Below are positions 1 to 10,137 of a stretch of 64,000 nucleotides of DNA, piece by piece (within the stretch, counting starts at the first letter, position 1; each line of letters starts with the position of its first letter). Position numbers and translations under genes: made by a program. The notes under the pieces are model-generated. The model was not told the origin of the DNA and searched no databases. It was given only the letters and a program-made list of their open reading frames with translations. The stretch comes from Scleroderma bovista (lineage: Eukaryota > Basidiomycota > Agaricomycetes > Boletales > Sclerodermataceae): assembly GCA_037178675.1 (NCBI GenBank), contig JAYMGJ010000152.1:62001-126000 (forward strand), given 5' to 3'.

Positions 1-1
1 C

Positions 2-761
2 TTTCGGAGCTATACCCACATACCCGACAGATGGCGCGATGATCGTACAGGGCGCGAGAGTCATCTCGCACAAGATCCACAGTACATGGATGATGATGAA
101 TACGCAGAATGGATCAGAGAAGGGATGTGGAGGTGCGCCAAATATCTACATGTCTCCTGACCATTGCTTATCTTACATGATTAGAAAGAAACATGCTCGC
201 GAGTACGAAGAAAAAACTCGGAAAGAAACGGAGAGGGCGGCTCGTCGTGCACGTGAAGCCGAAATAAGGGCTGAGACTGCTCGCGTTGAGAAGGCTTCTT
301 TGGAGCGAAGGGAACAAAAGACGCGAGAGAAAGCAAGACTACGTGAACAAGAATACCGACAACATTACGAGGCTCAGTGGAAAGAGTTATTGGACCCTCA
401 TGCCAAATATATGCGGCAACTAGCATATGTGGACATCCCTTGGCCACTGTTTCCCGTTTCTTTGTCCATTCACAGTAATGCAGCCGACCACCTCACATAC
501 GAGGATTTCACGCAAGAGGCGATCTCAAGATTTTTGATACCATCCTCCGCCAAGTTGGAGCCCCAATCCCCCGGTGCCGATGAACGGGAGCGGAAGGAGA
601 AGAAGGAGAAATTGAAGGAAGCCATGCTACGGTTTCATCCGGACAAATTTGAAGGTCGCATCATGCAGAGAGTGCTCCATAGCGATAGGGATCGGGTACA
701 GGAGGCTGTTGGACAGGTTGTCAGGGTACTCAACGCTCTTATGGGTGCGCAATCCCGATAA
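2..761 (+). CDS. NFKBIL1-like J-domain-related protein, 5' truncated by window edge
   Basis: Frame 2 is open from the first bases and reads into a conserved block (SYTHIPDRWRDDR, then MDDDEYAEWIREGMW). A short intron at about 133-184 (GTGCGC...TTAG) joins it to KKHAREYEEK, so the true start lies upstream of the window and the ATG at 39 in another frame is not it. A long basic and acidic coiled-coil segment (RAAREAEIRAETARVEK type) follows, then a C-terminal HPD-containing helix pair (LRFHPDKFEGR, then VVRVLNALM), which resembles the C-terminus of NF-kappa-B-inhibitor-like protein 1 and its fungal homologues. Function in fungi is not established; the animal relatives are nuclear proteins. The family call rests on the HPDKF block and the DDDEYAEW block. 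The stop is TAA at 759-761. Confidence 0.7.
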   Translation, partial: FGAIPTYPTDGAMIVQGARVISHKIHSTWMMMNTQNGSEKGCGGAPNIYMSPDHCLSYMIRKKHAREYEEKTRKETERAARRAREAEIRAETARVEKASLERREQKTREKARLREQEYRQHYEAQWKELLDPHAKYMRQLAYVDIPWPLFPVSLSIHSNAADHLTYEDFTQEAISRFLIPSSAKLEPQSPGADERERKEKKEKLKEAMLRFHPDKFEGRIMQRVLHSDRDRVQEAVGQVVRVLNALMGAQSR

Positions 762-2736
762 TGTTTTTTCGTGCCGAGGATTTCACCGTAGGTTTGTTGG
801 CCACCTTATGCCACGTAAGTCGAACTCTCACACTACGCGTAGGAATATGAATTCATTTGTGGTGTATGGTGGCGCGGTTCGCTGCTCGTCTTTGTGGTGA
901 CTATTCCTTTTCTAAATTTAGTCTCAGCAGTTTAACTTGATGATCACATTTGCAGCGTTACATTGACCCTCGTCTATGGCATATGGACTACATCGTGCCT
1001 ACTGCAGTATGAGACACCAATCATCGTATCGCACAGTCATACACGTGAAGCAATCCACTTCGTGTCCTCTGCGGTGTCTCGACAGTCAAATACAAACGGG
1101 ATACTGGGGTGCTTGTTGGCAACGCTGCTCTCGAATCCATTCAGCTAATTTAACCGGTAGGCAACGTGGGTATCGCCGGCATAGCCGGTGGGAAAATTTG
1201 ATCCGGGTTGCACTTCGAGCAAAGCCACTCCTTACGACGGTAAGGATGTCAACTGCGGAGGGCCGTGACTTCACTTTTCCAACTGTTATCCGACCTTAAA
1301 CCTAGGGAATTGTGACAAGGGGGCATTCAGATGGTGGTTAGACAGATTTCCATGGTGCCTTGCAAACTATCCTTTTTTTCATATAGCTCATTCGTCGGAA
1401 TCCGCTTGCCTCATACATCCCGAGCGACTTATGAGGCGAAATCTCGTGCTAAAGTCATCTCCACCACTAGCCCGTTTTCACTGGTCAGTTTTATTATAAT
1501 TTCCGATTGCAAATCATGCAGGATGTGTGCCGTTTCCACGTCCAAAATTTTGTATTTCCATGACTATCTCGATGACCTACAGGATTGGAGCACAACTTGC
1601 ATCAGCAATAACATTCTGCCCTCCATGATTGAGAGTTGTCGTTAAGCGGTCTCTGTGGCCCAGTTGACCTGGTACCTGTTGACTTCTGTCCATCCTAAAT
1701 CTCGGGTCGATGGTGCCCTCTCCAGATTACCATGGAGACCGGAAGATGCAGGCTTTGTTTCAGGTTTGTATCCTGCTTCCAGAATGGGGGACCCACACGA
1801 ATTTCTGTTGTATGCGACATTGCAATAAGTGCCAGCCTATTAATGGCCCACCGATTCCGGCCGTCGCAGTCCATGGTTAAATTATAGGTTTTAGTGGAAA
1901 AGCTTCATAACGGCACGCAAGAACCGCCGCACTATGCCGTGTACAAATTAGGTTCCAGGATAGCTTCAGGTGATATCGTCTAGCGTACAGACGTACCAAA
2001 CTCCCAACCCGTATGTTATGGCGCGTTATCGATCCTAGCCTTCGATCATGAGTGGCACCTCCATACTGGGCGCCAGGGCAGAGTCCGTGGTCCCTGGACA
2101 CGAACCAGGTGGACACTAGAACATGAGCCTTGAAACCTGCGCTTGACTGCAGCATAATTCTGCCAGCTCTCATCGTTCGAGTACTCGTGTCAACACGGCA
2201 TGTGAGATGGAGTGCCTGAACATGCTTACTTACTATGGTTGGCTGGGAAAACGGTAATTCATGTCCGCAAGCACAGCTGGCTATGTAAAGACTGGTGCAA
2301 GTTGGCGACGAGTGCGTTGCAGCTGCAGGAGAGAGATCATAGGACCATTCTACAGAGTGCATAGTTTCGGGTTCTGGACCACACTAACATAAATATCGTC
2401 TGTCGATGCGTACCTTGGGTGTGACCTTGTACAGCCTTCCGGCCGGGAATGTGGAACGAATAGGACAGGTGTCGAGTGTCTAGCGGCTTTCCTTCGGGCT
2501 GTTTCGTCCTGATCCTCCTCGTCGAGACATTCGATACGATTGAGAACAAAGGGCAAGGCCAACTCAAGTTGGAACAATAGTGCTCACTGCTCAGACAAGA
2601 ATAGCACCACGCCTTCCATCCCACGATTTCGGGCTTTTGTCAGTCCTTTGTCGCCGTCGCCAGACACTCATTTACAACCCTCTTTCACTCTTTCTCGACA
2701 GCTGGGGTCGCTGGACTCACTCCCTTCCCCTAAACC
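762..2736. other. Intergenic region, no gene recognised
   Basis: About 2 kb between the NFKBIL1-like stop and the CSC1-like start. Several open frames of 60-160 codons occur on both strands (for example minus 1877-2362) but none shows a recognisable domain, splice-connected exons or a coding-like composition. The last 200 bases are pyrimidine-rich and are probably the leader and promoter of the channel gene. Confidence 0.6.
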
Positions 2737-5700
2737 ATGTCCACCATTGGGAAAATAATCGATGAAAGTACTTCAAGGACGCTGGCGCCCGCCGCTGTTG
2801 CCTCCCAGGTGGCCCTTATGATTGTCGTTTCGGTAGGCCGGCTATGGATTGCACTTGATCAGTCACGAACGTCTCTTAGACAGCAACTGTCGTGGCATTC
2901 AATGTCCTTCGACCCCAAAACAAGGTATTTAATCACGTATCGCCATTCATCTCAGTGCAGAATACATAGTGCGTGACAGGTCATCTATGAACCCAAGGTC
3001 AAATATCACGTCGGTGACAAGAAACCGCCACGAATATCCGATTCGCTATTTGGATGGCTACCTCCTCTTGTCCGTACCAAAGAGCCAGAGCTTCTCGACA
3101 AAGTCGGTCTGGACGCGGTCACCTTCCTCCGTTTCATCCGTATGATGCGTTCGTTGCTCGCTACAGTCGCGCTCTTATGTTGCGCAATCCTCCTACCTAT
3201 CAACGCCATCTACAATCTCAACCACGTTCCATCTACCGGACGCGACATACTCAGCATGCTTACCATCCGTGATGTCCAAGGATCATACCTTTTTGTCCAT
3301 GTAGCTGTGACCTATCTAATAACTGCTGTCGTAATGGCCTTTGTCTGGAAGAACTGGAAAGTGATGCTCCGTCTCCGCGAGGAGTGGTTCCGCTCTCCAG
3401 AATACATGCAGTCATTCTATGCCCGGACCCTTTCCCTCATGCATGTCCCGAAGAAATATCAATCCGACGAGGGTATCCGTGCCATATTCGACAGCGCAAA
3501 TGTGCCATACCCAACCACTTCGGTTCATATTGGTCGAAAGGTCGGCCGCCTGCCAGAGCTCATTGAATACCATAATACTACTGTACGGGAACTTGAACAA
3601 GTCCTCGTGACATACCTCAAAGGTGGAAAAATTGCGAAGGACCGACCTACGATTCGTATTGGGGGATTTTTGGGAATGGGTGGAGTTAAGAAGGATGCCA
3701 TAGATTTTTACACGTAAGGTTGTCTTGGAGTCGGGTTCAATGTTGCTGAGCCTTTCCTTAGTGCCAAACTCCAACGCACGGAGGAAGCGATAGAAAACTA
3801 TCGCCAGCAAATCGATAGCCGACAAGCCGAAAACTATGGTTTCGCTTCAATGGCCGCTGTACCCTACGCTCATATAGTAGCTAATATCCTTCGAAAGAAG
3901 CGCCTCAAAGGCACTGATGTGGCCTTGGCCCCAAATCCCAAAGATATTGTTAGTTTTTTTATTTCTAATTTATTTCTGTGATCTTGACACGGTCTATTTC
4001 CTAGATATGGGCGAACATGCACAAATCGCCTGCGGAAATATTCCAGAAGAGAATAATCGGTTTCCTACTGATGGTGCTAGTTTGCTTCTTCAACACAATT
4101 CCACTCTTCGTTATCTCTATCCTTGCTAACTTGTCGTCGGTAAGTACCTCCTGGCAGTTGACTACATATTATGACTCTGATCTATGCTAGATATCTGCGT
4201 ATGTCGGCTTCCTCGGTACATGGTCGAAAGCGTCTCCCGCTTCATTCGCAGTTGTTTCCGGTGTACTTCCGCCGGCCATATCTGCGTTCTTCGGTTTCTT
4301 CCTGCCGATTGTCATGCGTTACCTCAGCCGTTTCCAGGGTGCTCTTACTCACAGCCGGTGAGCCATATATTTCTGGGAGGTCGATGGACTTAAATAATGG
4401 GTTACAAAGGCTGGACCGTGCTGTTGTCGCTCGTTATTTTGCTTTCTTGGTGATATCTCAATTGGTCATCTTCACCCTTATTGGGGTTGGCTTCAGTACG
4501 TTCTTGTCACTTATTCATTCGTCTAGGTCTGATTTGCTTGGCAGTTGCGGCCGAACAAGTGGTGAATGAGATCGGCGAACATGCCAGTTTCAACGAAATC
4601 ATCGATAGATTGCATAGTAATGTACTTTGTTACGGTCAAATTCGTGGCTTAATTTTTTTTCGGCAGCCCTACCAGAGACAATTAATGCAACCTACATTAA
4701 CCAATCGTCATATTGGCTGACGTTCTTTCCGTAAGTCTCATGGCTCCTGAGCGGAAGTGGAATCTGTACTGATATGTCCCTTGCAGCCTCCGAGGTTTCC
4801 TCACCGTCTTTGATCTCGCCCAGGTTCTCAATCTCTTATGGATATCTTTCAAGACACGGTATGCATACCCTTCAGTTCAAGGGTGACGCTTCTGACCTTC
4901 ATCAGTATTTTTGGTCGAACCCCCCGGGACATCCGGGAATGGACACAACCACAGGAATTCGAATATGCCGTCTACTAGTGAGTAATTACCAATATCTTGT
5001 GATTTTCAGCCTGACAATCCCGCCTCATTAGCTCGAATTTCGTACGTGGTATCAGTGAATACTGGACACTACCTTTTAACATTATCCACAGCTATTCATG
5101 GGCACTGTTGCATTTGTATTCGCTCCCCTGGCACCATTGGTAGCCCTGGCTGGTGCGGTCGTATTTTGGATGAGCTCCTGGGTGTACAAATACCAGCTCA
5201 TGTTCGTGTTCATCTCCAAAGTGGAGAGTGGCGGTGTACGTAGACTTACTTTTTTGCATAAAACCCATGAAAGCTCAATTTTTTTTAGCGCCTCTGGAAT
5301 ATGGTGGTCAACAGGATACTCGCTTCTGTCATTCTAATGCAGCTCCTCATGGTACTCAGTATGTTCTGGTGTAGAGGGCAGGTACATTTCTCTGACAGTT
5401 TTTAAGCTATCGGTCTGCAGTACGGGTTCAAATCCTTCTTCTGGCTCAGTACTGTCCCTCCTATCCTGTTTGTCATCGCCTTCAAGGTCTGGTTAAACAA
5501 AACATTTTACTACCGGTTCCTTTACTATATGCCAACGGAAGACGAACTTCGTCTGGCGAAGGTCCACAGCTCCCGGGCTGATGCAACTGGCCATCGCCTT
5601 GAAAAACGCTTTGGGCACCCCGCCCTCCACGCGGATCTCTTCACGCCCATGCTTCACGCCAAGATGATGCCCCTCCTGAGGGATGTGTATAAGGGCAAAA

Positions 5701-6389
5701 TCGGAAGTGATAAGGCACGATTGGACGAGTACGGCGGGAAAAAGATGGACGCGCAAATCATTGAGGGTGGGATCAGGTTTGCGGGTATCGAGCAGGTGGG
5801 TCACAGAACTCCCACATATCTTGCGTAGCTAAATTCTTGTTACCAGCGCGACCTTGAGTATGATCCCGCATTATATCAGCGAGACCGCGGAGAACTTGAT
5901 TGGGATGCACGATCGATGGCTTCTACCGCCATTTTTGGTCACGACCGCGGCGACAGTGCTTCGGCACTCCAAAAGCAGCCGTACATCCACCCAACCGATG
6001 GTGGTCGGGCATCCCCTGCCTTGGCTACCTATGATCGTTACAACCGTCAGAATATACGGAGCGAGATTGAGCTCTCTCAACTTGGCCTGAGTGCAGACCA
6101 TCTGCCACTACTCGATGAGCAGGGTTACCCGATGGATGCCCAGAGGCCACCGTCTTTCCCCCCACCTCCTGGCCCTCCTCAATCCGGTTATGGACCGCCC
6201 AGGCCCCAGGGCGTTCCCCAGGGACCGCCACCACGCTTCGCGCCTCCACTTCCCTACCAAGCACCTTCAGAAGGGTTCAGGGAGGCACCACTACATCGAC
6301 CGTACCCTCCTCCGCGTCAGGGATCAAATCACACATTCAATCTGTCCCAAGGAAATATAGCGGGACGCGGTGCACACCACGGGTACTAG
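2737..6389 (+). CDS. CSC1/OSCA-type calcium-permeable channel (DUF221/RSN1 family)
   Basis: Multi-exon gene for a plasma-membrane or endomembrane protein of the CSC1/TMEM63/OSCA family, which forms osmo- or mechanosensitive cation channels. The start ATG at 2737 gives a first helix (AAVASQVALMIVVS). Introns at 2833-2879 and 2925-2979 restore TATVVAFNVLRPQNK and then VIYEPKVKYHVG, a typical N-terminal RSN1_TM sequence. A soluble loop follows (ARTLSLMHVPKKYQSDEGI, RIGGFLGMGG), then the PHM7-like cytosolic block (SMAAVPYAHIVANILRKKRLKGTDV) and the multi-helix core (IIGFLLMVLVCFFNTIPLF; FFGFFLPIVMRYLSRFQGA; TVAFVFAPLAPLVALAGAVV). The tail after about 5850 is hydrophilic and Pro/Gly-rich (PPSFPPPPGPPQSGYGPP), probably disordered. 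About ten introns of 50-60 nt; protein about 950 residues, near the family norm. The transport role is inferred from the family. Confidence 0.9.
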
Positions 6390-6708
6390 CTGTGTTGTTT
6401 TTACATCTGGAGTCTGTTACGACAAGGGGCTTGTCACTTATATACTTCCTTACGCTCATGTTGTGATCACGCTTTCACCCATTTTCTTCAGACGGACTCG
6501 AATATTTTTTGGTGTTAGCTAAATGGACTGATAAAATTCATGTCAACACTTGCAGCTACATGAACAAACGACGAGGCCATCTAGAGGTAGTATCTCTGGC
6601 CTCTTTCTTGTGTAACACAGGTTCTTCACATTCTGAGTGGCTACTCTACATCTACATACTAATCACACGTAATCACCCCCTTCTGACAGGCCATTCAGCT
6701 ACAATACC
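6390..6708. other. Intergenic region between CSC1-like and IMPACT-like genes
   Basis: 319 bp between two same-strand genes. It should hold the 3' UTR of the channel gene and the promoter of the next gene. No open frame with recognisable content was seen. Confidence 0.5.
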
Positions 6709-7519
6709 ATGTCGAATCTAGACACCTTCGTCCAATCATCTTGCCCTCCGCCAGTGATTGTCACTACGTCGCAAGAAATCAGGGACCGAGGCTCGATCTT
6801 CGTAGCGAGTGTCTACCGTGCCACCAGTGCAGAAGATGCCAAAACCGCTGTTCATTACCATAAGAACGTTGTTCACGCGGGGAAAGAGGTGTACGAGATC
6901 TCCGCTTGGAGATGTATGGTCCTCAAGTTAGGTAGGACTGGTCTAGGAGGGCCAGATGACTTCGAGTTAAGGACTGGGTTCGATGATGGTGGAGAACAGT
7001 GGGCTGGAAGCAAGGTGCTCAAGATCATGCAGGCTGAAGGGACCCTCGATGCTGTAGTGATCGTCAGTCGATGGTCCGTATATTCCATCACCGAACTAAC
7101 TCGTACTGAATGGAATATGTTCAAATAGGTTCGGAGGGACCCTGCTAGGTCCAGCACGATTCAAACATATCGAGACATGTGCAAGCGAAGCGTGTCACAA
7201 GTTCAGGAAGATAGAAGAAATGGAAGAGTGCATCCAGACATTGACCACCCTTGATGATCTGTTGGTAACACTCAGGACGGAACTGGATGCCCTCACTTCC
7301 GATGCCAGTACGGGCGGGACAAATGGTGAGACCGCGGATGGCGGGGATGGCATATCGTCAACTCCCGAGCAACGGTCCACAATAATTAGCAAACCCCATG
7401 ATTATAGCGGGATACGAAATACGCTGGATCTAACAAAGGCCAGACGGCTCATCCACGCAAGGGAAAGTGCAATTAGAAGTGTAAAAACATTGATTGCCAG
7501 GCACAAGGATGGGGGGTAA
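6709..7519 (+). CDS. IMPACT/UPF0029 N-terminal-domain protein
   Basis: Two exons with one intron at 7074-7128 (GTCCGT...AATAG) that joins VVIVSRW to FGGTLLGPARFKHIE. The result is the IMPACT (UPF0029/YigZ-like) signature, an aromatic followed by GGTLLGP. The domain covers about residues 20-150 (SIFVASVYRATSAEDAKTAV; GEQWAGSKVLKIMQAEG). In yeast Yih1 and mammalian IMPACT this domain follows an RWD domain and regulates Gcn2; here there is no RWD domain and the IMPACT domain is almost N-terminal. The C-terminal 100 residues are hydrophilic and helical, with a Gly/Asp-rich low-complexity stretch. The protein is about 250 residues. A link to Gcn2 is therefore uncertain. The stop is TAA at 7517-7519. 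Confidence 0.8.
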
Positions 7520-7863
7520 ATGTAAACTTTGATAGAGATACACAAGATGCAATCCTGTATTGGATGAACATAGTAGCAACAGTAAAAATATGGGCCACGG
7601 CAACAAATCGTGCGGCAAGTCCGAGGCTTCGGTCACCGCGGGAGACTGGAGTTGGTCCAGAAAGACCGAACAGGGAATTTGTAAAACAGAGCGCCTGGAA
7701 GAAAGTGTTGGTTGAGTGACGATGTTTGAATTAAAGAAGCAGAGAAGTCAGAGCTGCAATTTTGGCTAAATGCTCTGCCGTTCGTCAATGCCATCGGCTA
7801 CGACTGGGGCGGCAAACGAAATCATCATAAGTAAAAATGAGGACGTTGACTTACCGATGTGAA
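7520..7863. other. Tail-to-tail intergenic region
   Basis: 344 bp between two convergent genes. It contains only presumed 3' UTRs; nothing else was recognised. Confidence 0.5.
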
Positions 7864-8452
7864 TTAGCTGTTCCTAAACAACCGAACGACACCCAAACGA
7901 ATGGGATCAACTACCCGCCTTGAGAATGCAGGTGACCAATACAGAGTCAGTCCAATACGGACGGGTAGCAACGCCTTCCGAAATGAATATTAACCAGTGA
8001 CATATCGGAAAAATGTTAAATGTTACCTTAACCGTGCCATATGCAAGGATTGCATTTGCGAAATCTCCAGCTATCTTGGTGGAGAGCTGACTGGGCTGGT
8101 TCTCATCTGATGGCAACTCTAATGGTTGACCTTTGGAAAAACCGAAGACCCCGTAACGGCGGCCAACACGCTCTGCCCAATGTTCCCCTTCATCGATGCA
8201 TTGTCTGAGGCGACTATTGAACCACCCTTCTGGTTGATCGTGAAGGGTATCACTGCGAATAAGCTGGCCGACGACGCGTTCTCCAAGCCCAAGCTGCTTG
8301 GATGCGAAAAACACACCGACAAGGGGGGCTATTGCAGTGAATTCATGGAGAACTGCAAATGAAAATATTAGAGAGGGTAACGGTGTACCCGTCTTTGCAG
8401 AGAGATTCTTGAGAACAGTCTGGTATGGTGCAAAGCGAGAGGGCTGGGGCAT
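7864..8452 (-). CDS. FLILHELTA-family mitochondrial protein (MRX11-like)
   Basis: Member of the fungal FLILHELTA family, named after a near-identical motif; here the motif reads FAVLHEFTAIAPLVGVF at about residues 31-47. The yeast relative is Mrx11, a component associated with the mitochondrial expression (MIOREX) complexes. The preceding SAKTGTPLPSL segment is also typical. A single minus-strand intron after AILAYGTVK (GTAACA...GGAAG) restores the expected end ALLPVRIGLTLYWSPAFSRR and a stop at 7864-7866. The frame read without splicing runs to 7907 and loses this conserved end. Two hydrophobic segments suggest an inner-membrane protein. About 180 residues. The start ATG at 8452 lies only 70 bp from the divergent neighbour's start; a short upstream exon cannot be excluded. 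Confidence 0.85.
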
Positions 8453-8522
8453 CGAAAAAAATTTATGCGAAAAAAAATGGATATTAGCTAAGGCGCTATT
8501 TTGTGGCTATGCTGCGAAACTG
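8453..8522. promoter_or_regulatory. Very short divergent promoter region
   Basis: Only 70 bp separate the start codons of the FLILHELTA-family gene (minus) and the unknown gene at 8523 (plus). The segment is A-rich (runs of six to eight A) and has no obvious TATA box. Transcription of both genes must either start here or overlap the neighbour's coding sequence. The extent depends on both start choices being right. Confidence 0.45.
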
Positions 8523-9909
8523 ATGATAGTGCGTCGACTTGCTCGCTTTGCAGCCCAGCGACGAAGACGTGCATCTACTGGTGCGCACAAGGATGGCGAT
8601 AACACAACCAACAATCGTCCCGAAGTACACTTTACGATAGATGATCGTGGTCACGAAGTATGGGGGAGTAGAAACTCTCAATTGCCCAAACGAATCGCCC
8701 TACTCCGGTTTGCCCATGTGCCTGAATCTATGGTGGACGTCCTCGCAGCAATCCGTGAGGTCGAACGAAACTTTGGTCGTATTCGAGATTATCGTCTTCT
8801 GCGGGTGAGTGATTGCTGGGTGTATATTACCGGCCCACTTAACGGGAATAGGATGCCGACCGCCCGTCAGAGTATCAGGCTATTGTCTGGACAGCATTCG
8901 AGTCTCCGCAGTCTTTGAGATTTATTCCAACGACTGGAATTACATTGAAAATACCAGTCCCGGCACAAGAGAAGTTACAGGGTGGTCCAGGTTTAAGTGA
9001 CATCCTTTGCCTCTTGGAGCCGCAAGACAGGGGCAGACTCGATACCTCGCCGGTTCAAGGTACTAAGGGCGGGAAGCCAGGTGGTAGTCACCGAGTCATT
9101 GACGTCGAAGTTCGTCCGACAGATGGTGTGTCATAGTATTGAGTTCGAAATCTGCGAATTCACTCACGACCTTGCTAGACCACGAAATTCGCTATCGAAA
9201 TACGGCGAGACCCCCAATACGGTCCAGGGCCATGAAAGCTGCTATAGGACATGCATTCCTAGATTGGGGAGGTTTTGCACCGTTACAACCTCTCTTTGAG
9301 ACCTCTCCCTTCACCAGTCTTTCACAAGCTCCCAAAGCACAGGAGAGTAATATGCGACTCGCGCTCAACAAATGGAGTCAGATACTTGACCGACCTGATC
9401 CGTCATTCCCGGAGATGCTGGCCAAACGAGGAGCCGAAGCTACCAAAGAACCGTCACTAAGCAGTCGCTTCATTGACGAAGTGACAAATGCAATGGGATC
9501 TGCCGCGGGCCAGCAAGGAGCTCCACAGTCCAAGATAACGCCTTCGGAAGACAACTGGGAATCTCTGAAGGATTACAAGGTCAAGCCAAAACGGAAGCCA
9601 ACGAAATCCACGTCTCCATTTAAACTTGACACTCCGCCCCAACCCAAGAAGGCCACTTTACTTGACAAAGCTCGAGAAGCCGCTCGTGAGCAAGCCCGTG
9701 AGCAATTATTGCTACAGAAGAGCGAGCTGGATGTTGCTCAAAGTTCCGCGAGCCTAAAGGAGAGCTTCGAGAGAACACTCAAACCTCGAACAGAGGAAGA
9801 AAAGCCGTCAAGTCTTGTAAATAAGAAGGCTATGTCTACCGGCGGCGGCAAAGGGAAAGCTGCCACTACCGAGGAGTCTAGGGGAAAGGGATTTTGGAGC
9901 TGGTTCTGA
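8523..9909 (+). CDS. Conserved protein of unknown function, RRM-like N-terminal half
   Basis: Three exons. Introns at 8805-8851 and 9126-9178 give a continuous reading (RDYRLLR-DADRPSEYQAI; VEVRPTD-DHEIRYRNTARPP). The N-terminal segment MIVRRLARFAAQRRRRAS is basic and could be a mitochondrial presequence. Residues of about 50-140 (RIALLRFAHVPESMVDVLAA, then YQAIVWTAFESPQSLRF) have the spacing of an RRM-like beta-alpha-beta fold, which is inference only. A central RNTARPPIRSRAMKAAIGHA block looks conserved. The C-terminal third is charged and helical (KAREAAREQAREQLLLQK) and ends in GFWSWF. About 430 residues. It shares a 70-bp promoter region with a mitochondrial-protein gene, which fits a mitochondrial role but does not prove it. 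Confidence 0.65.
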
Positions 9910-10137
9910 CAGAAATGTTACCGTAGGTATCTTCGGTACTGCTGGTTGTATGCATCTGCGCTAGCTACTGGGAACATTTTGTTATCGAGTTATCCGTTAG
10001 TTCTCATAGATTCAGACCCGTGAGATCCTTGGATGTTGGTTCCGTTCCGAGATCCGAGCGTAACTCTGGTCAATTGAACGCCTGAAGACTGAAACCCAAA
10101 CTTTCCAGTGACCAGCTACTTGGTGTAAATCACGTCT

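Noticed and set aside
1877..2362. 161-codon minus-strand frame in the first intergenic region
   Set aside because: Cys/His/Ser-rich without any motif; it is flanked by no splice signals and overlaps the probable promoter of the CSC1-like gene.
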